Shown: positions 1-8,455 of the stretch, piece by piece | How the letters are laid out: every line of letters starts with the position of its first letter | Numbering within the stretch: the stretch's first letter is position 1 | Notes under the pieces: generated by a model | Told to the model about the DNA's origin: nothing | The model's input: the letters and a program-made list of their open reading frames with translations, nothing else | Databases searched by the model: none | Made by a program: the position numbers and the translations under genes | From: Pseudomonas akapageensis | Lineage (GTDB): Bacteria; Pseudomonadota; Gammaproteobacteria; Pseudomonadales; Pseudomonadaceae | Direction: 5' to 3' | Length of the DNA: 64,000 nucleotides | Assembly: GCF_011355085.1 (NCBI RefSeq) | Contig: NZ_VXCP01000034.1 | Span: forward strand, 89,464-153,463

Positions 1-1
1 C

Positions 2-100
2 ATTCAGGGCGTGTGCAACAAGAACGGCGAATTGCTGATCCTGGTCGAGCTGGACAAGATGATGACCGAGGAAGAGTGGTCCGAGCTGGAGAGCATCTGA
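2..100 (+). CDS. cheW: Chemotaxis coupling protein CheW, C-terminal end only
   Basis: The window opens inside a gene whose last 32 codons read to a TGA at 98-100. The residues (GVCNKNGELLILVELDKMM and an acidic end EEEWSELESI) match the C-terminal beta-strand and tail of CheW, the adaptor that links chemoreceptors to the CheA kinase at the inner membrane. The start and most of the protein lie upstream of the window. The next gene begins on the very next base, so the two are probably translationally coupled. Identification rests on a short tail plus context (DUF2802 and flagellar genes follow, as in other Pseudomonas). Confidence 0.7.
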   Translation: MQGVCNKNGELLILVELDKMMTEEEWSELESI

Positions 101-493
101 TTGATCTTCGAGGTTGGCGTAATCCTGCTGGGCATCCTCTGGGCGGGCAGCCTGGGGATGTTCCTGGCGTACACGAAAAAGCAGCGCCAGCTCGTCGAGG
201 TTCAGGCCCGGGACAATGCGCTGCGCGATCAGCGCATCAAGGACCTGGGCAAACGGCTCGATGACTACCAGAACGGTAACGTCAAGATGGGCGAAGTGCT
301 GCACGAGTTGAAGGCGTTCGTCGCGCCGTTGCCGGACAAGCTAGCCCAGCTGGAACAGCGCGACCCCAGCAGCCTGTCATTCGCCCAGGCCGCCAAGCTG
401 GTGGGCATGGGGGCCAGTGTCGATGAACTGACCCAGTCCTGCGGGTTGACCCAGGCCGAGGCGGAGTTGATGAGCAAGTTGCATCGCGGTTGA
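101..493 (+). CDS. DUF2802 domain protein downstream of cheW
   Basis: A 130-residue protein starting with TTG directly after the cheW stop. Residues 1-24 form one hydrophobic membrane segment (EVGVILLGILWAGSLGMFLA), followed by a charged, probably coiled-coil stretch (about 25-85) and a C-terminal helical domain (about 95-130) containing VGMGASVDELTQSCGLTQAE, which resembles the helix-turn-helix-like DUF2802 end. This family is conserved beside cheW in pseudomonads; its function is unknown, and a role near the chemotaxis or flagellar apparatus is inference from position only. The unusual TTG start is chosen because it makes a 0-base junction with cheW and begins right at the membrane segment. 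Confidence 0.78.
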   Translation: MIFEVGVILLGILWAGSLGMFLAYTKKQRQLVEVQARDNALRDQRIKDLGKRLDDYQNGNVKMGEVLHELKAFVAPLPDKLAQLEQRDPSSLSFAQAAKLVGMGASVDELTQSCGLTQAEAELMSKLHRG

Positions 494-569
494 ACCACTT
501 GCCGGCTACCCGCTTGTGCCCAGCGAGTAGCCGGTTGCTGTCGTCTGCAGGGCGCATGCGAGACGCCAA

Positions 570-3305
570 TCAATCAGCGCTGGTTATATTCTTCCAACTG
601 TTCTCATTACCGATTATCGAAAAGCGATTGAACGGGGTGAGGGCCATTTTTGCTGCTTCCAGTTCAGCAGGGTCGACAATGGACTCTGTGTGAAGAATGG
701 GGCAAAACAGCATATTGTGTATTTCACGTAACAGCGTTAAATCGGGTAGTCTCTCAGTAATAACGTCGTTGAGTACGCCGGGCCCGGTCAGCGTACTGAG
801 CAATACATGGTTGTCATTGCTCTCGGCTGTGTAGAAGTTCAGTTCGCTTTGATAGCGCGTGTAGATTTCATCTGAAATAGCTTCCAGGGTCGGGTTGTCT
901 GGATGGCTTCCAATGAAACTGGAGTTGTATTGCACGTGCATGCCGAGTCCTTCGTTGTTGACGGGGGGATGTAGCAGCAGGCCAGTGGCAGAGGCATTCA
1001 AATCGACACTGTCGATCGCTTCGGCAGGTTTGCCGGTGGTCTCAAGTACTTCCCCAGGCTTGATCAGCCTGTCGTCGAGATCCATGTACATCCCGCCTTC
1101 ATGATTGAGCATGGGGTAACGCAGCACGTCCGTCGCCGAGGCGTATTTTTTGCCGGTCAGGGCTGCGCTGTATTGATCGAAGTAGCGGCTTTCTCTGAAT
1201 GATTGATAGAAGTCCTGCTCTTCAAGGGGCAGCACCTTGAGCGTCGGTGCGTTCTCGGCAAGCAGTGCAAGGTTCCGTGAGTAGGCGGTGGGGTCCGATT
1301 TGGAAAGGAGCAGGCGATATTCGTATGCGCTATCCTTCAGGACTTCTGCATTATTCCGGATGCAGGTGATGAAACTGTCACTGATGATGTTATTGCCGAC
1401 CCAAAGCCCGGAAATTTTTTTGGGGATGGCGGTTTTGCCCGCGGTTTGCAGGACGGTGAGGTCGACAGGGACCTTCAGGTTGACGCCCATTGCTTTCAAT
1501 GTGCTCATGCGCTCTGCGTCGGTTGCTACGCGGTCAATCGCTTCCAACTGCCCGAGATTTTTTCCGTTGGTTGGGATGTAGTATTTTCTTTGCGGGTCAT
1601 GCAGTTCAAACATCTGAAAAAAGGCATTGTTTTTCAGGTCATAACCCACTTCGGAAAAGTAACCACCAATGCTGGCGCGTAGACTATCTGGCAAGCCGTC
1701 GTATCGAGGATTCCTGATAATGGCGCCAGATACTGCTGGGTCGCCCCCTGCAATCGATTCGACGGGGTCGGGCAAACTGAAGGCGGCCTCCAGAACTTCC
1801 TCCGGAAGTCGAGGCGGGGCTACCGGGCTCAAGGGATACCCGATTTGTCCATTGATACGTTGCGGGCTGACGAAGCGGTCGCTCCTGACGCGGAAAATCG
1901 CCGGCTTCTCCGGCAACCGGGCATGTAGCAGCGGCAGAGCATTCAATACGCCGAATACCAGACCCTCGACGCCTTCGACTTTTTCTCCTCGCGTCTTGCC
2001 ATTCACTGCCCGGTCCAGACCCAGGCCAAACTGCACGATGCCGCCGATGGCAAAGATGGGTGCCAGTTCAGGGACGATCAAGGCAAGGGGTGCGAGCATA
2101 TTGATCGTGGAGTCTACGTAACCTCGCCATTTTGCCTTGGTCACGCTGCTGTCGGCGTTGATGATGAAGTCGGCGTCTTGATAGGCGCGCACTTTTTGCC
2201 GTTGCGCGAGCGCAAAAAACATATCGCCGGTGATCTGCGGGCTGTATTTATAGGTTTTGTAGTTGACGTACGTTTGCGGATTCCAGACCTGTACATCGGT
2301 GCCGCCCGCGACCTTCACGACATAGGCGCGGGGATAGCTGCCCATACCTTTCAATGCTGTTTCAACGCCATCGAATGTCTCCCCGTCGGGCACATCCGCA
2401 GGTGCGAAGTGCTGCTTCAGGGCCTCGATCTTGAGCGGATCTTTACATTGCTCGGCAATCCACGTCTTCATGGCGGCTTCGTCGGCAAATTCGTGCAGGG
2501 GGGAAGAGTTGCCCGGTATGTAGAGCACCGTCAGCCCTGTGGCGTTGTTTTTCAGGCAAAGGATATCGGTGGCTGAGTAACCGTAGATGTTGAGTGGCGC
2601 CGCCTGCACGGTGGGCGAGTTTGGTGTTTCATGGCCCAGGCTTTCCCGGGTTGGGTGTGCTGCCAGGCCGGCAAGTTGCCAGGCCAGTTGTTTCCCCGCT
2701 TCAGTCAAGCTGCCATCGCTGATCTGTTTGTTGGTAGCGGCGATGAAGTTTATTTTGGCGCAAGTCTGGTAGTTCTCAATTCCGTTGACCCAGAAACTGT
2801 CCAGCATTTTTGTATAAGGTTCATGAAAATCCAGTTCCCAGATGAACCTCTGAAAGGCTTCGGCCGGGATGTTTACACGGGATTGCGGTCCATAGGTCTG
2901 TGGTGACCGTTGTCGATATAAACCATTGAATATTTCATAGCCGGTGGCGTTTTCAAAAAAGCCGGGGCGCTGGAGTTTTTCGACGATTTCGATTTTTCCA
3001 GGATCTTGCCCCGCCCAAGGGTGTTGAATAATGGCGTCAATAACGTTGTTGTTCGACTCACCCTGCCAATTCGACAGCAGCGCCTGTGTCAAGGTCATCT
3101 TTTGCGCAACGACGCCTTGCACGCGGTTATAGTTGAGTCGTTGATAGTGCAGGACGACCGCGTCGACCTTGTCAGGATTCAGTTCGATACCCTGTGTTTT
3201 GGCCCATTTTTGAATGGCGCCGGCGGCGAACTTGTCCGGGCGCGGGAAACTGGAAAGTTTGTCGCGAACAAAACTTATCCCTTGCGGGCTAACGTACGAG
3301 CTCAT
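570..3305 (-). CDS. Dermonecrotic-toxin-domain effector with TcdA/TcdB-like glycosyltransferase
   Basis: A 911-residue protein read from an ATG at 3305 preceded by a GGTGA-like ribosome site; an in-frame GTG at 3314 is possible. The first ~480 residues resemble the DUF6543 dermonecrotic toxin domain of Pseudomonas effectors (LTVLYIPGNSSPLHEF near residue 260, then FDGVETALKGMGSYPRAYV). The last ~300 residues resemble the catalytic domain of large clostridial glucosylating toxins: a Trp-containing KISGLWVGNN near residue 635 and TDVLRYPMLNHEGGMYMDLD with the metal-binding D742-x-D744. The likely role is glycosyl transfer from a UDP-sugar to a host or competitor protein. There is no signal peptide, so an injected or type VI-like route is inference. 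Base composition is more AT-rich than the flagellar and ccm genes around it, suggesting transfer. No immunity gene is recognised nearby. Confidence 0.8.
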   Translation of the reverse strand: MSSYVSPQGISFVRDKLSSFPRPDKFAAGAIQKWAKTQGIELNPDKVDAVVLHYQRLNYNRVQGVVAQKMTLTQALLSNWQGESNNNVIDAIIQHPWAGQDPGKIEIVEKLQRPGFFENATGYEIFNGLYRQRSPQTYGPQSRVNIPAEAFQRFIWELDFHEPYTKMLDSFWVNGIENYQTCAKINFIAATNKQISDGSLTEAGKQLAWQLAGLAAHPTRESLGHETPNSPTVQAAPLNIYGYSATDILCLKNNATGLTVLYIPGNSSPLHEFADEAAMKTWIAEQCKDPLKIEALKQHFAPADVPDGETFDGVETALKGMGSYPRAYVVKVAGGTDVQVWNPQTYVNYKTYKYSPQITGDMFFALAQRQKVRAYQDADFIINADSSVTKAKWRGYVDSTINMLAPLALIVPELAPIFAIGGIVQFGLGLDRAVNGKTRGEKVEGVEGLVFGVLNALPLLHARLPEKPAIFRVRSDRFVSPQRINGQIGYPLSPVAPPRLPEEVLEAAFSLPDPVESIAGGDPAVSGAIIRNPRYDGLPDSLRASIGGYFSEVGYDLKNNAFFQMFELHDPQRKYYIPTNGKNLGQLEAIDRVATDAERMSTLKAMGVNLKVPVDLTVLQTAGKTAIPKKISGLWVGNNIISDSFITCIRNNAEVLKDSAYEYRLLLSKSDPTAYSRNLALLAENAPTLKVLPLEEQDFYQSFRESRYFDQYSAALTGKKYASATDVLRYPMLNHEGGMYMDLDDRLIKPGEVLETTGKPAEAIDSVDLNASATGLLLHPPVNNEGLGMHVQYNSSFIGSHPDNPTLEAISDEIYTRYQSELNFYTAESNDNHVLLSTLTGPGVLNDVITERLPDLTLLREIHNMLFCPILHTESIVDPAELEAAKMALTPFNRFSIIGNENSWKNITSAD

Positions 3306-3454
3306 GGTGATCACCGTGTGTCTGGGGAAGTTCGGATGATCTTCTCAGCGGCTCCTTCGTTTACCCAGACGGCAACCATTCCCTCATAATATTTATTTAT
3401 ACATTGGGATAGCTCGGGCGCTGGTGGCCGGGGCTGTTCGAATACGCCATTTGC

Positions 3455-3500
3455 GACCGCTTTGCGGTCTATCGCGGGCGAGCGGACGCTGCCCGCGATA
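3455..3500 (-). terminator. Tandem hairpins after the methyltransferase gene
   Basis: Two adjacent palindromes lie just past the stop of the minus-strand methyltransferase gene: GACCGC/GCGGTC at 3455-3469 and the 10-bp perfect stem TATCGCGGGC/GCCCGCGATA at 3470-3500. Position suits a terminator or transcript-end protector between the two accessory genes, but no clear U-run follows, so a solitary REP-like palindrome is equally possible. Confidence 0.4.
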
Positions 3501-3530
3501 GTCTCTTCACCAAATCACGAGGCGACGGCG

Positions 3531-4508
3531 TCAGGGCTTGATCAACAACCCTTGGCCGGTAGGCAAGCTTGCGATCGATACATTCATTTTCTCAGCCCAT
3601 TGATCCATCCCTTCTTTCTGCGGTTGGTATCCATGATAGGCATAGTCATCCAGCAAAATAATCGCACCTGGCACCAAGCGATCCCACAGGTACTCAATGG
3701 CAGCAACTTCTGGAATAGTACAGTTCAGATCGATGTGCAAGAAAGCAATCTGTGTGGAATCGATTTGGGTAAGGGTTTCGGGAATGGTGCCTTGAATGAT
3801 TTTAGCGTTTGGCCATTCGGCGAAGTTGTTTATGACTGACTCAATACTTGAAGTGTAAGTGCCGTCTTCAATCCACTTTCGGCTCTTGTCAGCAACCCCG
3901 CCCATTTTTTCAAGGTCGGACAAATAACGGTCATCAACACCCGCAAATGTATCCAGCAGATAGAAGGTTCTGCTAGTGCTGTTCCAGTCCAGGTCGTGCA
4001 TGATCGCCGAGCTTAAAAAGCCATGGTTGACTCCGCACTCGACAAAATCGCCACCGTGTTTGGCTGCGGTTCGCGCAGCCCACAGTCCCATGTACACTCG
4101 CCAGAACCAATTGTAGTCGGTGCCGGCAGCCTGCACGCCACGCTCATAGGCCGCGATAAAACGCGGGTCGCTCATGAAGTCGTGGTTATGGATCGAACTC
4201 AGTCCGTCGGCGGTAAATACGCCTTCGACTTTTGCGTATAGTGTGTCATTGCCGCGCTTGTATGCGCGCCCTTCATCACGACCCCAAGCGAGATAATGTT
4301 GTGTCGGGTCAATTCCCGACAGACGGACGTCGGGATGCAGTCTCAGGTATTCGTCAGGCGAAAAATCTGCGGGCAAAGTCATTATGCGTCCTTGTTGATC
4401 ATTTTGTGTTTTGCTCAGTTTTAATTTATACGTGTAATGTTTCAGTTCTTGAGCAATCAAGGGGTTGAGCGCGGGTCGATAATATACCAATGGGTGTTTT
4501 TGTTCCAT
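3531..4508 (-). CDS. TylF/macrocin O-methyltransferase-like protein
   Basis: A 325-residue protein starting at ATG 4508. The C-terminal ~230 residues form a class I SAM-dependent methyltransferase of the TylF type: GDFVECGVNHGFLSSAIM is the SAM-binding loop, FYLLDTFAGVDDRYLS follows, IAFLHIDLNCTIPEVAAIEY carries a metal/catalytic acidic strand, and GAIILLDDYAYHGYQPQKE is the acidic DD motif typical of the family. The N-terminal ~95 residues (DEYLRLHPDVRLSGIDPTQHYLAWG) resemble the short repeats found in glycan-related proteins. The substrate is probably a sugar hydroxyl, but which one cannot be said. It lies upstream of, and in the same orientation as, the glycosyltransferase effector, separated by ~225 bp with hairpins. 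A 263-bp AT-rich stretch (4509-4771) upstream contains nothing else I recognise. Confidence 0.75.
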   Translation of the reverse strand: MEQKHPLVYYRPALNPLIAQELKHYTYKLKLSKTQNDQQGRIMTLPADFSPDEYLRLHPDVRLSGIDPTQHYLAWGRDEGRAYKRGNDTLYAKVEGVFTADGLSSIHNHDFMSDPRFIAAYERGVQAAGTDYNWFWRVYMGLWAARTAAKHGGDFVECGVNHGFLSSAIMHDLDWNSTSRTFYLLDTFAGVDDRYLSDLEKMGGVADKSRKWIEDGTYTSSIESVINNFAEWPNAKIIQGTIPETLTQIDSTQIAFLHIDLNCTIPEVAAIEYLWDRLVPGAIILLDDYAYHGYQPQKEGMDQWAEKMNVSIASLPTGQGLLIKP

Positions 4509-4771
4509 ATGGCAGGTTGGCGTAGCGCGAAGTCCAGGGTGGTGTTTTGCAGGTAATTTTTTAATTGGTCATGTTGAATTCCGCCTATGGTCCGCGCACG
4601 CCACAGGCTATTTTGTGTATCTGAGCATGTAGCTAGTCTTGTTTGGTCGCCAATTCAGGGTCCTGTTTTGACGGATCGATTTCGAAATAGGTACTAGCAG
4701 TCATTTGAGAGCGTGCCGTGATCAAATTTGCTGCAGATTCGCCATCCGATAACCCGTGTATCACCACCTAT

Positions 4772-5080
4772 TCACCTGTGCGGCGTTATATCCCGCTCCA
4801 ACTCCGCCGCCTCGACCTGCGGCGCCTTGCCCTTCAAATGCCAGGCAAAAGCGATGATCTCGGCAATGGTGCGGTACATCGCCTCGGGAATCCGATCACC
4901 CAGCTCCATGCGCGCCAACAGCTTGACCAGCTCGGCATTCTCATAGATCGGCACCTCGTAGTCGCGAGCAATCGCCAGGATCGCTTCGGCCAGTTGATCG
5001 TCACCCTTGGCGGTCAGGACGGGGGCCTGGTGGCCGTCATAGTTCAGCGCAATGGCCTGGCGCGGTGTGTTCGGGTTCAT
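4772..5080 (-). CDS. FlhB-like flagellar export switch protein (C-terminal domain only)
   Basis: A 102-residue stand-alone version of the cytoplasmic C-terminal domain of FlhB/YscU. Recognisable elements are AIALNYDGHQAPVLTAKGDD (residues 9-28), the VPIYENAELVKLLARMELGD core and the C-terminal IPEAMYRTIAEIIAFAW helix. It lacks the membrane part and the autocleaving NPTH motif of full FlhB. In pseudomonads such an flhX-like gene follows the fliK-like gene; here the two overlap by 4 bases (ATGA), so they are one operon on the minus strand. It probably modulates export substrate switching during hook assembly, by analogy with FlhX proteins. Confidence 0.85.
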   Translation of the reverse strand: MNPNTPRQAIALNYDGHQAPVLTAKGDDQLAEAILAIARDYEVPIYENAELVKLLARMELGDRIPEAMYRTIAEIIAFAWHLKGKAPQVEAAELERDITPHR

Positions 5081-6642
5081 GCGTTTTCATCGACCCAGCG
5101 TTGTTCAAGGTGGGTGCGCGCGCCTTGCGGCGGCGTTCCGTGATGGCAATTCAATTCGGCTACGCTGAGGCCGCTGGCGATCAGGCGTTCGCGCAGCACG
5201 CCCAGTTGGCTGTCGACCAGTCGAGCCGTGGCGGGGTCTTCGGCCCACAGTTGGCTGGACAGGCTGCCGCGCACCAGTTGCGCCTGCACTTGCAGGGGGC
5301 CCAGGGGATACATGTCGAAAGCCAGTTCGACCTGCCAAAGCAGTTCTTTTGCGTCGCGTTTTTCCGCAGTCGATTCGGACTGCTGCTGTGGGGGTTCTTC
5401 GCGTTGCAACTTGACCTGCAAGGGCATGAATTCGTTCGACGTGCGCAGTGGAATCTCCAGTTGCCAGGTGGTCTGCAGGCTGCCTTCAGGGGTACTGCCG
5501 GTCTGCGCAAGGCTGGCCAGTTGATGGCTCTGCAGTCGCGAGACGGCTCCGGCGGCCAACTTGAGCAGGTGTTCAAGATTGCCTTCATCCTCCTGGGCCT
5601 GCAACAGACGGGAGGGCAGGGGAAAGTTCCCCGGTGGCGCTTTGGCGCTGACCTGGCCCAGCGCTCCCAGGGCGCTGCGAACAAACCCCGGGAGCACCTG
5701 GGCCAGGCTTGTCGAAACCGTCGCCGGGTCAAAGGGTGGCGCGCCGGCGGGCAGCAACTGGGCGACCAGGCGAAACAGCTGGGCTTTGAGGTCGGGTGCA
5801 AGAAGCTGGGTTTGCCCGCCAAGCAGGCGGGACTCGAGAAACACACCGCTGTCATTCAGCGCCTGGGCAACGCCCTTGGCATCGCTGAGTTGACGGATAT
5901 CGGGCAGGCCGGCCAGGAGTTTCTCCGCGCTGTTGCGTGCCTCGGCAGGCAGTTCCTCGCTATTTGCCAGTGTTTGCAGTGCGCTCAGCAAGCCTTGCAG
6001 CGAAGCCTGGCGTGCCTGCTGGGTGGTCAGTTGCTGGGTGAGGGCCAGTTGGTCGAGGCGACCGCTCAAGGGAACAAAATTCAACGCCTGGGCATCCTGC
6101 ACCTGGGCGCTGAGCAGGCTGCCCGGCGTCAGCGGGCGAGGGCTGTCCAGGCTCAGCGTAGCGCCGGCCTGCGCCGTGTTGAGCAGGCTAACCAGCGAGC
6201 GGTAGATCAGCGGCAGCCCGGGGCCCTGGGGCAACACCTGGCAGGTCAGGACCTTGCCCTGCAGCAAGGTCCCTGGCGGCATTTGCCGGGTATCGATCTC
6301 GGTCAGGGCAGCGACGTTGGCACTGCGTGCCTGTTGCACGGTGATTGCCAGATTGCTCGGTGTCGGCTGCGTCACCACAAGCGTGGTGCCCTGGAGCAGT
6401 GGCTGACTGCTGGACACCTGGACGTTGGTTTCGCGCCCGCCGGGCAAGGTCAGCTTGAGCAGCATCTCGAAGTCTTGCGGCGTCTGTTTCAGCGCCAGTA
6501 CTTCGGCTTTCGCGGTCTGGCCGGCTTGCAGCAAGCCATCGATCGATTGCAGCAGCTTCACGATTTCGCCATCGGCCATTGCTGGCAGTGAAGCCCCGGG
6601 AGTGGCGGTCACGGGCGCGAGGCTATTGATTTCACCGGCCAT
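5077..6642 (-). CDS. fliK: Flagellar hook-length control protein FliK-like
   Basis: A 521-residue protein. The C-terminal domain (about 390-500) has the FliK export-switch signature: WQLEIPLRTSNEFMPLQVKL, then WQVELAFDMYPLGPLQVQAQ and a final GLSVAELNCHHG. The middle is rich in Leu, Gln and Ala, as expected for the flexible ruler region. FliK is secreted during hook growth and tells FlhB to switch from hook to filament substrates. It overlaps the flhB-like gene by 4 bases. The ATG at 6642 touches the end of the MITE-like element 6643-6913, and no normal Shine-Dalgarno is seen in the adjacent bases, so the native leader may have been displaced. The long plus-strand reading frame opposite is a GC-driven shadow. 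Confidence 0.85.
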   Translation of the reverse strand: MAGEINSLAPVTATPGASLPAMADGEIVKLLQSIDGLLQAGQTAKAEVLALKQTPQDFEMLLKLTLPGGRETNVQVSSSQPLLQGTTLVVTQPTPSNLAITVQQARSANVAALTEIDTRQMPPGTLLQGKVLTCQVLPQGPGLPLIYRSLVSLLNTAQAGATLSLDSPRPLTPGSLLSAQVQDAQALNFVPLSGRLDQLALTQQLTTQQARQASLQGLLSALQTLANSEELPAEARNSAEKLLAGLPDIRQLSDAKGVAQALNDSGVFLESRLLGGQTQLLAPDLKAQLFRLVAQLLPAGAPPFDPATVSTSLAQVLPGFVRSALGALGQVSAKAPPGNFPLPSRLLQAQEDEGNLEHLLKLAAGAVSRLQSHQLASLAQTGSTPEGSLQTTWQLEIPLRTSNEFMPLQVKLQREEPPQQQSESTAEKRDAKELLWQVELAFDMYPLGPLQVQAQLVRGSLSSQLWAEDPATARLVDSQLGVLRERLIASGLSVAELNCHHGTPPQGARTHLEQRWVDENA

Positions 6643-6913
6643 TGGGGTGTGTCATCAGTTAGTTCCTGACTTGCGTTGTCGCCTGAGCGCGTGCCAAGCA
6701 AGGCGCAGACCGTAGCCAATGGTCATTCCATTGGCAAGGGCTGCAACGCCGCATGGCGCGCGCTCAGGCACAACCCGAAGGGCCGGGCCTGTTCTTGCGC
6801 AGGGCTGCGTTACTCGTCGTTCATTTGGAATGACCAAATTTCTCTCCTCGCGCCTTGCCCTGCGCAAGAACAGGCTCCGGCGCAAGCCAGGAACTAACTG
6901 ATGACACACCCCA
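6643..6913. mobile_element. MITE-like element with 33-bp terminal inverted repeats
   Basis: The segment begins TGGGGTGTGTCATCAGTTAG and ends with the reverse complement. The arms 6643-6675 and 6881-6913 pair over 33 positions with one mismatch. Inside are further inverted stretches (CCTGTTCTTGCGCAGGGC at 6786-6805 against its complement at 6856-6874) and a second, weaker matching of the arms beyond the perfect part. It carries no convincing gene. Length, long terminal repeats and lack of coding capacity fit a non-autonomous miniature transposable element. I see no clear target-site duplication. It separates the minus-strand fliK from the plus-strand ccm operon. Confidence 0.7.
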
Positions 6914-6959
6914 GTCACAACCTGTCGAAATTGCCCTCTTTGCAGCAGGACATGACATG

Positions 6960-6965
6960 TATAAT
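6960..6965 (+). promoter_or_regulatory. Candidate -10 box for the ccm operon
   Basis: A consensus TATAAT lies 142 bp before the ccmA start, between the MITE-like element and ccmA. The -35 region is poor (TTTGCA at 6939-6944, 15-bp spacing), so a sigma-70 promoter is plausible but not proven. The ~140-bp leader that follows contains GC-rich palindromic stretches (CCGCCCG / CGGGCGCC). Confidence 0.4.
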
Positions 6966-7106
6966 GCCGCCCGATCTTTCCGGGCGCCTTGAGAACGCAA
7001 GTTTACACGCGGCGCTTGCGAACAGGCCGCTGCGCTTTCACTTTAACGGCTGCCGGGCAGCCGACTTGAACCGCGACCCAGACAGTCTCTTTGATAAGGC
7101 GATTGC

Positions 7107-7739
7107 GTGACTCCTCAACTCGAAGCCGTAGCGCTGGCTTGTGAGCGTGACTGGCGGATGCTCTTCGAGAACCTCGAATTGCAACTGGCCGCCGGTGACA
7201 TGCTGCAGGTCAGCGGCCCCAATGGCAGCGGCAAGACCAGCCTGCTGCGCCTGCTCGCCGGGTTGATGAGGCCCACTCATGGCCAGGTGCTGCTCAATGG
7301 AAAGCCCCTGGAGCGCCAGGACAGTGAGCTTGCGCGGGTTCTACTGTGGATCGGCCATGCCGCTGGTATAAAGGACCTGCTCACCCCGGAAGAGAACCTC
7401 GCCTGGCTCTGCGCCTTGCATCGCCCGGCCGAGCGCCAGGCGATCTGGCAGGCGCTCGAATCGATCGGCCTGCGCGGTTTCGAAGATGTGCCCTGTCATA
7501 CCCTGTCTGCCGGGCAACAGCGCCGGGTGGCGTTGGCGCGCCTGTACCTGGACAGCCCACCGTTGTGGATTCTCGACGAACCCTTCACCGCACTGGACAA
7601 GCAAGGCGTCGCCCAGCTCGAGCAGCACCTGGCCGCCCATTGCGAGCAGGGCGGGATGGTCGTGTTGACCACCCATCACAGCCTTGAGCGCAAACCGGCT
7701 GGATATAGGGAAATCAACCTGGGGCAATGGGCCGTATGA
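7107..7739 (+). CDS. ccmA: Haem exporter ATP-binding protein CcmA
   Basis: A 210-residue ABC ATPase starting with GTG. Walker A GPNGSGKTS is at residues 38-46, the signature LSAGQQRRVALARLYL is near 132-147, Walker B LWILDEP is at 153-159, and a TTHH switch follows. CcmA works with CcmB (and CcmC/D) in the inner membrane to release holo-CcmE during c-type cytochrome maturation. It is the first gene of a tightly packed ccmABCDEFGHI operon and its stop overlaps the ccmB start (ATGA). Confidence 0.95.
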   Translation: MTPQLEAVALACERDWRMLFENLELQLAAGDMLQVSGPNGSGKTSLLRLLAGLMRPTHGQVLLNGKPLERQDSELARVLLWIGHAAGIKDLLTPEENLAWLCALHRPAERQAIWQALESIGLRGFEDVPCHTLSAGQQRRVALARLYLDSPPLWILDEPFTALDKQGVAQLEQHLAAHCEQGGMVVLTTHHSLERKPAGYREINLGQWAV

Positions 7740-8404
7740 GTGTCTTCACTTTACTTGTCAGCCGCGAAGCGCGACTGTTGTGTCGCCGCCCTGCAGAGTT
7801 GGCGAACCCGCTGGTGTTCTTCGCGATCGTGGTTGCGCTGTTCCCGTTGGCGGTCGGTCCTGAGACTCAACTGTTGCAAAATTTGTCACCTGGACTGGTC
7901 TGGGTGGCGGCGCTTTTGTCCGTCCTGCTTTCGCTGGACGGGCTTTTTCGCAGTGATTTCGAGGACGGATCCCTGGAGCAGTGGGTCCTTTCGCCGCACC
8001 CCCTGCCTCTTCTGGTGCTCGCTAAAGTACTGGCACACTGGGCCTTTTCCGGCCTGGCCCTGGTATTGCTGGCGCCGCTGTTGGCGCTCATGCTGGGCTT
8101 GCCAGCGGCCTGTTTGCCTGTATTGTTGGCATCATTGCTGCTTGGTACTCCCGTATTGAGTCTGTTGGGCGCCGTGGGTGCGGCCCTGACAGTCGGTTTG
8201 AAGCGTGGCGGCCTGTTACTGGCCCTGCTGATTCTGCCTTTGTATATCCCGGTACTGATCCTGGGCAGTGGCGCCTTGCAGGCAGCCTTGCAAGGGATGC
8301 CGGCGACCGGTTACCTGCTCTGGCTTGGCTGCCTGACCGCCCTGGCGGTAACCCTGACACCCTTTGCAATAGCGGCTGGCCTGAAGATCAGCGTCGGCGA
8401 ATAA
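7736..8404 (+). CDS. ccmB: Haem exporter membrane protein CcmB
   Basis: A 222-residue integral membrane protein with about six hydrophobic segments (for example ELANPLVFFAIVVALFPLAV near residues 23-42 and LLLALLILPLYIPVLILGSG near 160-180). The start MSVFTLLVSREARLL at 7736 is chosen because it gives the ATGA overlap with ccmA and the usual family N-terminus; an upstream ATG at 7727 is less likely. CcmB forms the membrane part of the CcmAB transporter. Confidence 0.94.
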   Translation: MSVFTLLVSREARLLCRRPAELANPLVFFAIVVALFPLAVGPETQLLQNLSPGLVWVAALLSVLLSLDGLFRSDFEDGSLEQWVLSPHPLPLLVLAKVLAHWAFSGLALVLLAPLLALMLGLPAACLPVLLASLLLGTPVLSLLGAVGAALTVGLKRGGLLLALLILPLYIPVLILGSGALQAALQGMPATGYLLWLGCLTALAVTLTPFAIAAGLKISVGE

Positions 8405-8455
8405 TGAGGTTCCGGTTACTTGAAAGTGATCGGCAAAGACCCTGGATGTACCGTG

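Noticed and set aside
5065..6591. Long plus-strand reading frame of 508 codons
   Set aside because: It is antisense to fliK; composition (Gln, Leu, Gly-rich, no domain) is the expected shadow of a GC-rich gene.
6901..7110. Possible 69-codon gene before ccmA
   Set aside because: It starts inside the MITE-like arm, has no ribosome site, contains the candidate ccm -10 box and resembles no protein; more likely leader sequence.
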